In this document: piece by piece, positions 1 through 6,960 of the stretch | Position numbering within the stretch: position 1 is the first letter of the stretch | How the letters are laid out: each line of letters starts with the position of its first letter | NCBI RefSeq assembly: GCF_001244545.1 | Contig: NZ_LN852692.1 | Location: forward strand, 124,001-188,000 | Direction of reading: 5' to 3' | DNA from: Candidatus Stoquefichus sp. SB1 | Lineage (GTDB): Bacteria; Bacillota_I; Bacilli_A; Erysipelotrichales; Coprobacillaceae | DNA length: 64,000 nucleotides | Made by a program: the position numbers and the translations under genes | Notes under the pieces: generated by a model | The model's input: the letters and a program-made list of their open reading frames with translations, nothing else | Told to the model about the DNA's origin: nothing | The model's database searches: none

Positions 1-1
1 T

Positions 2-142
2 GCACCATGGGGTGATGTTGTTATGTATTATGGAGAATGTGAGGCATATAGTGGTTTGTATATTTTAGGAGAGTCTATTGAGGGAAGTGAACAAATTGTA
101 AATTTAAGGGGAAATTTACATATTGAGAGGGTAGAAGAATGA
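2..142 (+). CDS. C-terminal fragment of a cyclophilin-like fold protein
   Basis: The reading frame is open from the window edge and gives the last 46 residues of a protein. The readable motifs (APWGDVVMYYG, then GLYILGE, then a Gly-rich end with HIE) match the C-terminal strands of the small cyclophilin-like domain family, which is unrelated in activity to true prolyl isomerases. The stop overlaps the start of the next gene by four bases (ATGA), so the two genes are probably cotranscribed and translationally coupled. This family often lies next to flavodoxin-type genes, which fits the neighbour here. The N-terminus is outside the window, so nothing can be said about export or length. Confidence 0.55.
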   Translation, partial: APWGDVVMYYGECEAYSGLYILGESIEGSEQIVNLRGNLHIERVEE

Positions 143-684
143 TGAGAAAAATATTGGTTATTGTTGGTAGTGGAAAACTTCATGGAAATACAAATCAATT
201 ATCAGATGAATTTATTCGGGGTGCTTTAGAGACAGGACATCAGGTGAAAAAAGTTAATTTAACTGAGAATATTCAAGGGTGTAAAGGATGTGGTGTATGT
301 CAAAATAATGGACATCATTGTGTTATACGAGATATGATGAAGGATATTTACCCTTTGTTTGATGAAGCAGATACAATTGTTATGGCTTCACCATTGTATT
401 TTTGGAGTCTATCAGCAAGATTGAAAAGTTTTATTGATAGGCTTTACGCAATATCAACAGATGATGAATATCCTCAAAAAGATACTGTATTATTAATGAC
501 TTCTGGAAGTGATGAGTTTTATGCTTTTGAACAAGCTGTTTCATTTTATCGCTTTTTTATAAAAGCACTAGGTTGGAAGGATCAAGGAATGGTACTCGCT
601 GGTAGTTGTATAACAAAACAAACAGAAACAGCAGTTAAGGAACATTTCTTAAATGAAGCCTATTGCTTAGGAAAGAGAATATAG
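139..684 (+). CDS. Flavodoxin-fold NAD(P)H-dependent oxidoreductase / Fe-S flavoprotein
   Basis: A 181-residue cytoplasmic flavoprotein. Residues 4-21 form the first beta strand and the FMN phosphate-binding loop (SGKLHGNTNQL). Four cysteines at about 48, 51, 54 and 61 (C-x2-C-x2-C-x6-C) follow, the pattern of the iron-sulfur flavoprotein branch of the NADPH-dependent FMN reductase superfamily. ASPLYFWS near residue 83 is the usual second flavin-contact loop. The natural substrate is unknown; relatives reduce quinones, flavins or other small electron acceptors. There are two possible ATG starts in a row (139 and 142); the first overlaps the upstream stop. A hairpin follows at 728-760. The family call is firm, the specific function is not. 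Confidence 0.8.
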   Translation: MMRKILVIVGSGKLHGNTNQLSDEFIRGALETGHQVKKVNLTENIQGCKGCGVCQNNGHHCVIRDMMKDIYPLFDEADTIVMASPLYFWSLSARLKSFIDRLYAISTDDEYPQKDTVLLMTSGSDEFYAFEQAVSFYRFFIKALGWKDQGMVLAGSCITKQTETAVKEHFLNEAYCLGKRI

Positions 685-727
685 ATAAGATACGAAAACA
701 TAATTTTATATAACACAGAGCAATAAG

Positions 728-760
728 AAAGGACATCCATTATGAAAATGGATGTCCTTT
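728..760 (+). terminator. Terminator-like hairpin after the flavoprotein gene
   Basis: A perfect 14-bp stem (728-741 with 747-760) closes a 5-base loop. The stem ends in TTT but the T-run after it is interrupted (aatgatgttgtttt), so it is a moderate terminator at best. It lies just outside the left inverted repeat of the candidate invertible element and could stop readthrough in either direction. Confidence 0.6.
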
Positions 761-770
761 AATGATGTTG

Positions 771-955
771 TTTTCGTAGAATAATCTATTCTACGACATG
801 AATTATAGCATATATCATTTTTAAATGAAAGGTCAAATTTGTTTTCTCTTATTTTGCAAATATTTTATTTGCTATTAATAAATATATTTGCTAATAAGGA
901 ATATTTTCTTCTTTTTTTCTTTATATTTTTCCTAGAATAGATTATTCTGCGAAAA
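771..955. repeat. Candidate invertible promoter element (inverton) flanked by 25-bp inverted repeats
   Basis: The left repeat (771-795) and the right repeat (931-955, read on the other strand) match at 23 of 25 positions. Each has a 21-bp core that is nearly palindromic: 9-bp arms (CGTAGAATA / TATTCTACG on the left) around a 3-base asymmetric centre, ATC on the left and GAT on the right. This is the layout of a site-specific recombinase crossover site, with the centres setting inversion rather than deletion. The 135 bp between them are non-coding, very AT-rich and carry a strong minus-strand promoter. Flipping would aim it at the NusG-like genes. The recombinase is not in the window. Confidence 0.72.
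802..836 (-). promoter_or_regulatory. Extended -10 promoter inside the invertible element, now pointing away from the capsule locus
   Basis: On the minus strand, 810-802 reads TGCTATAAT, a perfect extended -10. A TTGACC lies further upstream (836-831), but the 23-base gap is too long for normal -35 use; the extended -10 could work without it. As sequenced, transcription would run left into the terminator-like hairpin. After inversion the -10 would sit about 60 bases before the ATG at 985, with the repeat in the 5' leader. Confidence 0.6.
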
Positions 956-984
956 ATTGAACAGATGAAAAGGAGTTGATAACC

Positions 985-1488
985 ATGTATTGGTATATTG
1001 CTCATGTGAATGAGAATAAAAAAACTAAACTGGTGAAATTCTTTAATAGTCAGGAAAATACCAATGCTTTTATTCCTAAAATGGAAAAATGGTACAGTAT
1101 GAAGGGTATAAAGGATTATATCATTAAAGATTTGTATCCAGATTATGTGTTTATTAAGAGTCCATTAGATTTGGAAGAATTTAATAAATGTTTTAAAGAG
1201 TTTTTTGAGACTGTTGATGGATTTGCTCAATTACTAGGATATGATGATGTTTATCCATTAAGTGAGAGTGAACAATCTTTGATGGAAAAATTATTTGATA
1301 ATCAGGATGTCATTAAACATTCAGTAGGGAATATAGTCAATTCTCAATTGATTGTTGATGAAGGTCCATTAATGAATATGGAAGATAAAGTAATTAAGAT
1401 TAATCGTCATCATAGAATAGCAACTTTAAAAACTGAACTGTTCAATAATAGATTAATTGTTCCTTTAGAGGTTATAAGTAAAACATGA
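985..1488 (+). CDS. NusG-family specialised antiterminator, first of a tandem pair (LoaP/UpxY-like)
   Basis: A 167-residue protein with a NusG N-terminal (NGN) domain: it starts YWYIAHV, reaches NAFIPKME around residue 32 and YPDYVFIK around residue 54. A C-terminal KOW-type segment follows (VDEGPLMNMEDKVIKI, then a basic strand). Specialised NusG paralogues ride on RNA polymerase and let it read through terminators inside long operons, typically for polysaccharide or antibiotic gene clusters. ATG 985 has AGGAG nine bases upstream; a TTG at 976 in the same frame is less likely. The stop overlaps the start of the second paralogue by four bases. It lies directly downstream of the candidate invertible promoter and ahead of the capsule operon. 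The class is secure; assignment to LoaP rather than another NusG subfamily is an inference. Confidence 0.82.
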   Translation: MYWYIAHVNENKKTKLVKFFNSQENTNAFIPKMEKWYSMKGIKDYIIKDLYPDYVFIKSPLDLEEFNKCFKEFFETVDGFAQLLGYDDVYPLSESEQSLMEKLFDNQDVIKHSVGNIVNSQLIVDEGPLMNMEDKVIKINRHHRIATLKTELFNNRLIVPLEVISKT

Positions 1489-1976
1489 ATTGGTATGTCT
1501 TATTTACATTAAGTCAAAAGACAAATCAAATTGTCTCTCATTTAAATAGAAGAGACAATATTGATGCATTTATACCAGAATATGAATTTTATTATAGAAA
1601 GACAAAGGAATATCTCATTAGACCTATGTTTCCTAACTATATATTTGTTAAGACAAATTATAATCAATTAGATTTTAATATTATGCTTAATAAGATGGGT
1701 GAAGAAAAGGATGGAGTCATTAGACAATTAAGTAAAGATGATGTATCAGCTTTAAGAAAAGAAGAAATAGAAATGTTTGAATTATTATTAGATGCTAATC
1801 ATGTTGTAAGGATGTCCCAAGCATATTTACAAGATGGCAGAGCTAAGGTTTATGAAGGACCGTTACAAGCATTTGAAAAACAGATTGTTAAAGTTGATGT
1901 TCATAATCAGTGTGCTTACCTTGATTTAATCTTTATGAAGAGAAGGATCAAAGTAGGACTCAAGATAGACAAGTAA
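1485..1976 (+). CDS. NusG-family specialised antiterminator, second of a tandem pair
   Basis: 163 residues with the same two-domain layout as its upstream neighbour: NGN domain (NWYVLFTLSQKTNQI; DAFIPEYEFYYR; FPNYIFVKT) and a C-terminal KOW-like part (VYEGPLQAFEKQIVKVD). The two proteins are clearly divergent paralogues, not a recent duplication, since most positions differ. They are translationally coupled (ATGA overlap at 1485-1488). The gene is followed within a few bases by a hairpin and a strong terminator, the expected layout for a factor that recognises an RNA hairpin in the leader of its own target operon. Whether the two paralogues act together, act on different hairpins, or oppose one another (as the UpxY/UpxZ pairs of Bacteroides do) cannot be told from sequence. 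Confidence 0.82.
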   Translation: MNWYVLFTLSQKTNQIVSHLNRRDNIDAFIPEYEFYYRKTKEYLIRPMFPNYIFVKTNYNQLDFNIMLNKMGEEKDGVIRQLSKDDVSALRKEEIEMFELLLDANHVVRMSQAYLQDGRAKVYEGPLQAFEKQIVKVDVHNQCAYLDLIFMKRRIKVGLKIDK

Positions 1977-1982
1977 AAATAA

Positions 1983-2012
1983 ACTGGGGAGAATGGTATA
2001 TCCGCCCCCAGT
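1983..2012 (+). promoter_or_regulatory. Leader hairpin, candidate RNA target of the NusG-like antiterminators
   Basis: ACTGGGG (1983-1989) pairs with CCCCAGT (2006-2012), a 7-bp GC-rich stem that stands out in this AT-rich DNA, with a possible small inner helix (GG 1995-1996 with CC 2002-2003). It sits between the NusG paralogue stop and a strong terminator. In Firmicutes, LoaP binds a leader hairpin upstream of its target operon; the equivalence here is inferred from position only. Confidence 0.5.
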
Positions 2013-2020
2013 CCTATTTT

Positions 2021-2068
2021 GAATATAGTTTCCTTTACTTGGGGTAGGGGAAACTATATTCTTTTTTT
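2021..2068 (+). terminator. Strong intrinsic terminator in the leader of the polysaccharide operon
   Basis: A 13-bp perfect stem (2021-2033 with 2049-2061) is followed by seven T residues (2062-2068). It lies 28 bases before the first capsule gene and no obvious promoter follows it, so transcripts entering from the NusG genes must pass it. This is the expected site for regulated readthrough by the antiterminators. Confidence 0.85.
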
Positions 2069-2095
2069 GCGTTTGAAAGGAGTTGAAGGGGAATC

Positions 2096-3301
2096 ATGGA
2101 AAAAAGAACTATCCCATTTTCACCACCTGATATGGGTGATAATGAGATAAATGAAGTTATAGGAACTTTAAAATCAGGATGGATTACAACTGGTCCTAAA
2201 GTCAAGCAATTCGAAAAGAAAATTGCTCAGTTCTGCCATACATCTCAAGCAGTATGTCTCAATAGTGCAACTGCCTGTATGGAAATGACTTTAAGACTGC
2301 TAGGTGTTGGCCCTGGTGATGAAGTCATTACATCTGCCTATACCTATACTGCATCTTGCAGTGTTATCTGTCATGTTGGGGCAACACCTGTATTGGTTGA
2401 TGTCAGTAAAGATTCCTATGAAATGGATTATGATCAGCTGGCAGATAAGATAACGGATAGGACAAAGGTTATCATTCCCGTTGATTTGGCCGGTATCATG
2501 TGTGATTATGATAGAATATTTGAAGTTGTTGAAGCTAGGAAAGAATTGTTTCATCCATCAAATCAGCTTCAGAAAACATTTGGAAGAATTATTGTGATGG
2601 CAGATGCAGCTCATGCATTTGGAGCAGAAAGAAATAGAAAGATGTGTGGTGAGGTCGCAGACTTCACTTCTTTTAGTTTCCATGCAGTAAAGAATTTAAC
2701 AACTGCAGAAGGTGGAGCAGTTGTCTGGAGAGATATACCTGAAATTGATAATGACTGGATATATCATCAGTATCAGCTGTTATCATTACATGGTCAAACA
2801 AAGGATGCACTTAATAAAACAAAGCTAGGAGCATGGGAATACGATATCATGTCACCATCCTATAAATGCAATATGACGGATATCATGGCAGGCATAGGAT
2901 TGGCACAGTTTGAGAGATATCCAGAACTATTAAGACGAAGAAAAGAGATTATATCTCAATATGATGCAGCACTTAAGCCGTTGGGTATAGAGGTACTCAA
3001 TCATTATAACGATGATCATCAATCAAGTGGACATCTGTATCTCACAAGAATTCCAGGATTAAATCCAGAACAGAGAAATCATATTATAGAGAAGATGGCA
3101 GAGAAAGGCATAGCATGCAATGTGCATTACAAGCCATTGCCATTATTAACAGCATATAAGAATCTTGGATTTGATATTAAGGACTATCCAAATGCCTATG
3201 ATATGTATAAGAATGAGATTACATTGCCACTTCATACACATCTAAGTGATGATGATGTAGAGTATATTGTATGTAATTATAGAGGTATTATCCATGGATA
3301 A
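2096..3301 (+). CDS. DegT/DnrJ/EryC1/StrS-family sugar aminotransferase
   Basis: A 401-residue PLP-dependent aminotransferase of the sugar-nucleotide type. The cofactor lysine is K199 in SFHAVKNLTTAEGG, and the DAAHAFG motif at 170-176 supplies the aspartate that holds the pyridine nitrogen. Such enzymes convert a 4-keto or 3-keto sugar nucleotide to the amino sugar, using glutamate. No matching 4,6-dehydratase lies beside it, so its keto substrate may come from LegB (11092) or from elsewhere. RBS AAGG/GAAGGGG precedes ATG 2096. It is the first gene after the leader terminator. Its base composition is noticeably less AT-rich than that of the transferase genes from 4487 on, suggesting a different history. 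Confidence 0.88.
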   Translation: MEKRTIPFSPPDMGDNEINEVIGTLKSGWITTGPKVKQFEKKIAQFCHTSQAVCLNSATACMEMTLRLLGVGPGDEVITSAYTYTASCSVICHVGATPVLVDVSKDSYEMDYDQLADKITDRTKVIIPVDLAGIMCDYDRIFEVVEARKELFHPSNQLQKTFGRIIVMADAAHAFGAERNRKMCGEVADFTSFSFHAVKNLTTAEGGAVVWRDIPEIDNDWIYHQYQLLSLHGQTKDALNKTKLGAWEYDIMSPSYKCNMTDIMAGIGLAQFERYPELLRRRKEIISQYDAALKPLGIEVLNHYNDDHQSSGHLYLTRIPGLNPEQRNHIIEKMAEKGIACNVHYKPLPLLTAYKNLGFDIKDYPNAYDMYKNEITLPLHTHLSDDDVEYIVCNYRGIIHG

Positions 3302-4490
3302 AAGATTGTTAGTGATTGGCGCTGGTTTTTTACAGTCATTTATTATAAAGAAAGCAAAAGAAATGGGAATTTATGTATTGGCATTAGATGGTGATAAAGA
3401 TGCTGAGGGATTTAAATATGCTGATGAATTTGAAATTATCGATATTACAAATTTTGAAAAGTGCCTAAAATATGCTCAGGAAAAGTTTATTGATGGAGTA
3501 ATGACTGGTGCTACTGATTATGGAGTTATTACTACTTCGTATATTGCTGAAAAACTCAATTTGCCTGGAATTGAAATGAATATATCAAAATTAGTTAAAG
3601 ATAAATATCAAATTTCTAGAGTTTTAAATGAAATAAACCACAATTATTTCAAACAACTGTATAAAATTAGAGATGTTAAAGAATTGGATGAATTACAGTG
3701 TAAATTGAGCTACCCAGTAATTGTAAAGCCTATAGATGGTTCAGGAAGTAAAGGTGTAAATAAAGTAAACTGTTTAGATGAACTAAATAAATGCGTTATA
3801 GATGCATTGAATAACTCAAAATTAGGAGTTGCGATGATTCAGGATTATATTGTGGGAAAAGAATATGGAGCAGATGTTTTTGTATATGCTAATAAAATAA
3901 CTGTGTATGGACCAATAGGTAAGAAAATGACTTCTAGTCCATACTATGCAGAATTAGGACATTATTATCCAACAACATTGGATGAGGATAAGATAATAAG
4001 TCAGATAGTATTCTATATAAAAAAACTTAATATTACTTTTGGAGCTTATAACATAGATTATATTGTTGATGAATATAATAATATTTGCATTATTGATATG
4101 GGGGCAAGATTAGGTGGTAATTTAATATCCTCTCATATTGTTCCATTAGCATTTAATGAGGACTATTTAGGTAATGTGATAAGGATTACAATGGGATGGG
4201 AGCCAATCTATAACAATAAAAAAAGTAAATATAATGTTTTATCCAAGATTTTAGCATTAGATGAAGGCAAGGTTATTTCATATGATACACAATTCAAGGA
4301 AGATATTTATAGGAATAATGTAATTTTTGAGGATCATATCAATGTTGGCAATTATATTAATAAATATAGAAATAATCTAGATGGTATGGGTTATATTATT
4401 CTTTATGGTGAAAATAGTATGGAGAGATTAGATAAAGAGAGTGAAGAAATTATTCAAAAAATAAATCATAGTATAAGGAGACAACTATGA
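3294..4490 (+). CDS. ATP-grasp family ligase of the polysaccharide locus
   Basis: A 398-residue ATP-grasp protein. Residues 1-30 form a pre-ATP-grasp Rossmann-like strand (LLVIGAGFLQS). The ATP lid is around 141-155 (PVIVKPIDGSGSKGV), and the metal-binding region carries IIDMGARLGGN near residue 275. ATP-grasp enzymes join a carboxylate to an amine or thiol through an acyl phosphate. Next to a sugar aminotransferase, a reasonable guess is amidation of an amino sugar or uronic acid, possibly with an amino acid; this is inference. ATG 3294 is chosen because the frame extends upstream only into the previous gene, with which it overlaps by eight bases. It overlaps the next start by four. Confidence 0.75.
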   Translation: MDKRLLVIGAGFLQSFIIKKAKEMGIYVLALDGDKDAEGFKYADEFEIIDITNFEKCLKYAQEKFIDGVMTGATDYGVITTSYIAEKLNLPGIEMNISKLVKDKYQISRVLNEINHNYFKQLYKIRDVKELDELQCKLSYPVIVKPIDGSGSKGVNKVNCLDELNKCVIDALNNSKLGVAMIQDYIVGKEYGADVFVYANKITVYGPIGKKMTSSPYYAELGHYYPTTLDEDKIISQIVFYIKKLNITFGAYNIDYIVDEYNNICIIDMGARLGGNLISSHIVPLAFNEDYLGNVIRITMGWEPIYNNKKSKYNVLSKILALDEGKVISYDTQFKEDIYRNNVIFEDHINVGNYINKYRNNLDGMGYIILYGENSMERLDKESEEIIQKINHSIRRQL

Positions 4491-5080
4491 TATATAGTTT
4501 TATAAAAAGATTGTTTGATATTGTTATATCATTGATTGTTTTACCTTTTATATTTATTTTATCTTTTTTTATAGCATTTTTTATAAAGTTGGAAGATAGA
4601 GGCAAAGTACTATATGTTTCACAGCGAATCGGTAAAAACTTTAAAGTGTTTGGAATGTACAAGTTTAGAACAATGATAGAAAATGCTCCAAATATCTTAA
4701 ATGAAGACGGAAGTACATATAATTCTAAAGATGATTTTAGAGTGACTAAAATCGGTAAATTTTTAAGAGAAACAAGTCTTGATGAGTTACCACAGTTCTG
4801 GAATGTTTTGAAAGGAGATATGAGCATTATTGGACCTAGACCAGGTGATTTAGAGTCAATAGATACATATCAAGAAGATGAAAAACCAAAAATGAAGGTT
4901 AAACCAGGAATTACGGGATATACACAAGCATATTTTAGAAATAGTTTAAATACAAGAGAGAAAAGATTATATGATGCATGGTATGCAGAAAATAAATCAA
5001 TTTTGTTAGATATAAAAATTTTTTTTAAGACATTAATAACAGTTATAAAAAAAGACAATATTTATACTAATAATAAATAG
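4487..5080 (+). CDS. Initiating phosphoglycosyl transferase (PglC/WcaJ-type sugar transferase)
   Basis: A 197-residue monotopic phosphoglycosyl transferase, the short PglC-like form. One hydrophobic re-entrant helix (about 8-33) anchors it in the membrane. The catalytic Asp-Glu dyad is D99-E100 in ETSLDELPQFW, and IIGPRPGD follows at about 114-121. The enzyme moves a sugar-1-phosphate from a UDP-sugar to undecaprenyl phosphate and so starts the repeat unit on the inner membrane face. PglC-type enzymes often prefer bacillosamine-like diamino sugars, which would fit the aminotransferase and acetyltransferase alongside, but this is not proven. Start and stop overlap both neighbours (ATGA with the ATP-grasp gene, and close to the acetyltransferase). 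Confidence 0.9.
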   Translation: MIYSFIKRLFDIVISLIVLPFIFILSFFIAFFIKLEDRGKVLYVSQRIGKNFKVFGMYKFRTMIENAPNILNEDGSTYNSKDDFRVTKIGKFLRETSLDELPQFWNVLKGDMSIIGPRPGDLESIDTYQEDEKPKMKVKPGITGYTQAYFRNSLNTREKRLYDAWYAENKSILLDIKIFFKTLITVIKKDNIYTNNK

Positions 5081-5127
5081 TGTCTGAGTTATTATTTAAT
5101 AAAGCAATACAGATTATGGAGAATACA

Positions 5128-5718
5128 ATGAAAAAAAGATATAGTTTTTCGGAGATTATAAAAAATGCCTATAGTATAATTTTTACAAAATTTTTTTACA
5201 AAGATGCTAGGTTGATACGTAAACCATTATATATAAGATGTAAGTATAAGAATAATTTTATATATGGAAAAGGATTAACTACAGGATATTGTTGTAGAAT
5301 AGAATTGGATGATGAATCAATTAAATTGGAAATTGGAATTAATTGTGGAATGGGAGATTATACATATATTGTTGCTACAAAACACGTGAAAATAGGGAAT
5401 AATGTTTTGATAACTTCACATGTATATATCAGTGACTCGAGTCATGGGAATTATGGAAAAAATGATACTTTCAAAATAGATACACCTTATACTGCTCTAA
5501 ATACGCGAAAAATAATTTGTAAAGATATAATTATTGGCAATAATGTGTGGATGGAAGAAAATGTTGTAATATTGCTAGGAATAAAAATTGGTGATGGTGC
5601 AATTGTTGGAGTTTCATCTGTTGTTACAAAAGATGTTGATAAGTATACAATTGTAGTTGGAAACCCAGCTAAACCAATAAAAAATATGACAATCAAAAAA
5701 AGGATGGGAGTATTATGA
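5128..5718 (+). CDS. Hexapeptide-repeat acyltransferase (WbbJ-like)
   Basis: A 196-residue left-handed beta-helix acyltransferase. Imperfect hexapeptides (for example IGINCGMGD, VKIGNNVLI, IIIGNNVWM, IKIGDGAIVG) and the closing VVGNPAKPIK are visible. The active-site type histidine lies in SDSSHGNYG. It probably O- or N-acetylates a sugar, using acetyl-CoA. The frame is open from a GTG at 5080 that overlaps the previous stop, but GGAG six bases before ATG 5128 makes the shorter form (MKKRYSF) the better choice. The stop overlaps the polymerase start by four bases. Confidence 0.85.
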   Translation: MKKRYSFSEIIKNAYSIIFTKFFYKDARLIRKPLYIRCKYKNNFIYGKGLTTGYCCRIELDDESIKLEIGINCGMGDYTYIVATKHVKIGNNVLITSHVYISDSSHGNYGKNDTFKIDTPYTALNTRKIICKDIIIGNNVWMEENVVILLGIKIGDGAIVGVSSVVTKDVDKYTIVVGNPAKPIKNMTIKKRMGVL

Positions 5719-6953
5719 ATAAGATTAGATTAAACTATCTTTTTCTGCTATCTGTAATTTCTGTAAGCATATTATTCTTTTGGGGTCCTTTTACTTATAA
5801 AATTTATAGTATAGATGGTCTTATTTATTATTACTTTTGTTGTTTTTTATTTTTTTTAGGGCTTTCTAATAATAAGTTAGTGTTAAAAAAAAGAAAGAAG
5901 AGAAAGATTAATTATTATCTTAATAAAAAGTCTGTTTGTATTCTATGGATTATCAATTTTGTTATAATTATATGTTTTTTGATTTTTATAACTAATATAA
6001 TCAGAACCGTTGGATCGAACTATAGTTTTGCTAGCGAAGACTATAGATATATACTAGATGGACGAAATAATTTAGAAAAACTAGTAGAAAGTTTGCTACA
6101 TTTAGCATCGCCTGTTTTTCTAATATATGAAAAATCTTTGAATAAAATGAATTTTAAAAAATTAGGAATATTAAGCAATATTGTATATTGGTTACCACCG
6201 CTAGCTTATCTAGTGACTGGAGGAAGATGGAGCGCATTTGTATATATTCTATTATATTTTTTTATAAAAAAAGATAATTACATAAGAAAGAGAAAAAAGA
6301 TTAGTTTTAAAAAAGTTATAATGGTTGTATTTATATTTTTTATTTTAACAGTTGTATATAATTTATTTACAGAACGAGGTTATATATCTGTTTATGAAAA
6401 TTATTTATTCTATCCAGGAGATGTTAAATTGAAGGATTGGGCCATTGAATTAGCAAATTTAACAAATGGGGCAACTATAACAATATATAAAATATCGCAT
6501 TATTTTTCTGAAAGTTTATGCGCATTTAGTTACTTATTTAAAAATTATGGTGGCCAAGCTCATTTATTTGGACTATTTTCTTTTTCTATAATCACTTATT
6601 TAATGATGCCTTTTGGATATAGTAGTGTAGGATTTAAAAATATTATATTATCTTATCCTGGTGCAGGCAGCTATATGTCGTTTGTCCACGGATATATTGT
6701 TGATTTTGGAATTGTATTAGCGCCACTAGGGATTTTTTTAACTGGATTATTGTTTGCATATATTAGAAATAATAAAAATTATAACAATATATGCAAATTG
6801 ATATATTATTATACAATAGTTATGTGTATTGTTGCACCAATATATAATATTTGGGGAGTTGGTTCGATAAATTTAGATGTTTTTTTCATCATAATTTTAT
6901 ATATTTTTATAAAAAAAATGACTTTCATTAATATTGAAGTAGAAGGAGATTAA
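5715..6953 (+). CDS. Oligosaccharide repeat-unit polymerase (Wzy-like membrane protein)
   Basis: A 412-residue polytopic membrane protein with about ten hydrophobic segments. A large extracytoplasmic loop (about residues 215-315, FTERGYISVYEN to SYMSFVHGYIVDFG) carries the kind of charged and aromatic content seen in O-antigen/capsule polymerases. Sequence in this class is poorly conserved; the call rests on topology and on position between the initiating transferase and the flippase. Wzy joins lipid-linked repeat units on the outer face of the membrane. It is the only good polymerase candidate in the locus. Composition is extremely AT-rich, in contrast with flanking pathway genes, typical of horizontally exchanged capsule cores. 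Confidence 0.72.
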   Translation: MNKIRLNYLFLLSVISVSILFFWGPFTYKIYSIDGLIYYYFCCFLFFLGLSNNKLVLKKRKKRKINYYLNKKSVCILWIINFVIIICFLIFITNIIRTVGSNYSFASEDYRYILDGRNNLEKLVESLLHLASPVFLIYEKSLNKMNFKKLGILSNIVYWLPPLAYLVTGGRWSAFVYILLYFFIKKDNYIRKRKKISFKKVIMVVFIFFILTVVYNLFTERGYISVYENYLFYPGDVKLKDWAIELANLTNGATITIYKISHYFSESLCAFSYLFKNYGGQAHLFGLFSFSIITYLMMPFGYSSVGFKNIILSYPGAGSYMSFVHGYIVDFGIVLAPLGIFLTGLLFAYIRNNKNYNNICKLIYYYTIVMCIVAPIYNIWGVGSINLDVFFIIILYIFIKKMTFINIEVEGD

Positions 6954-6960
6954 ATTAGTT

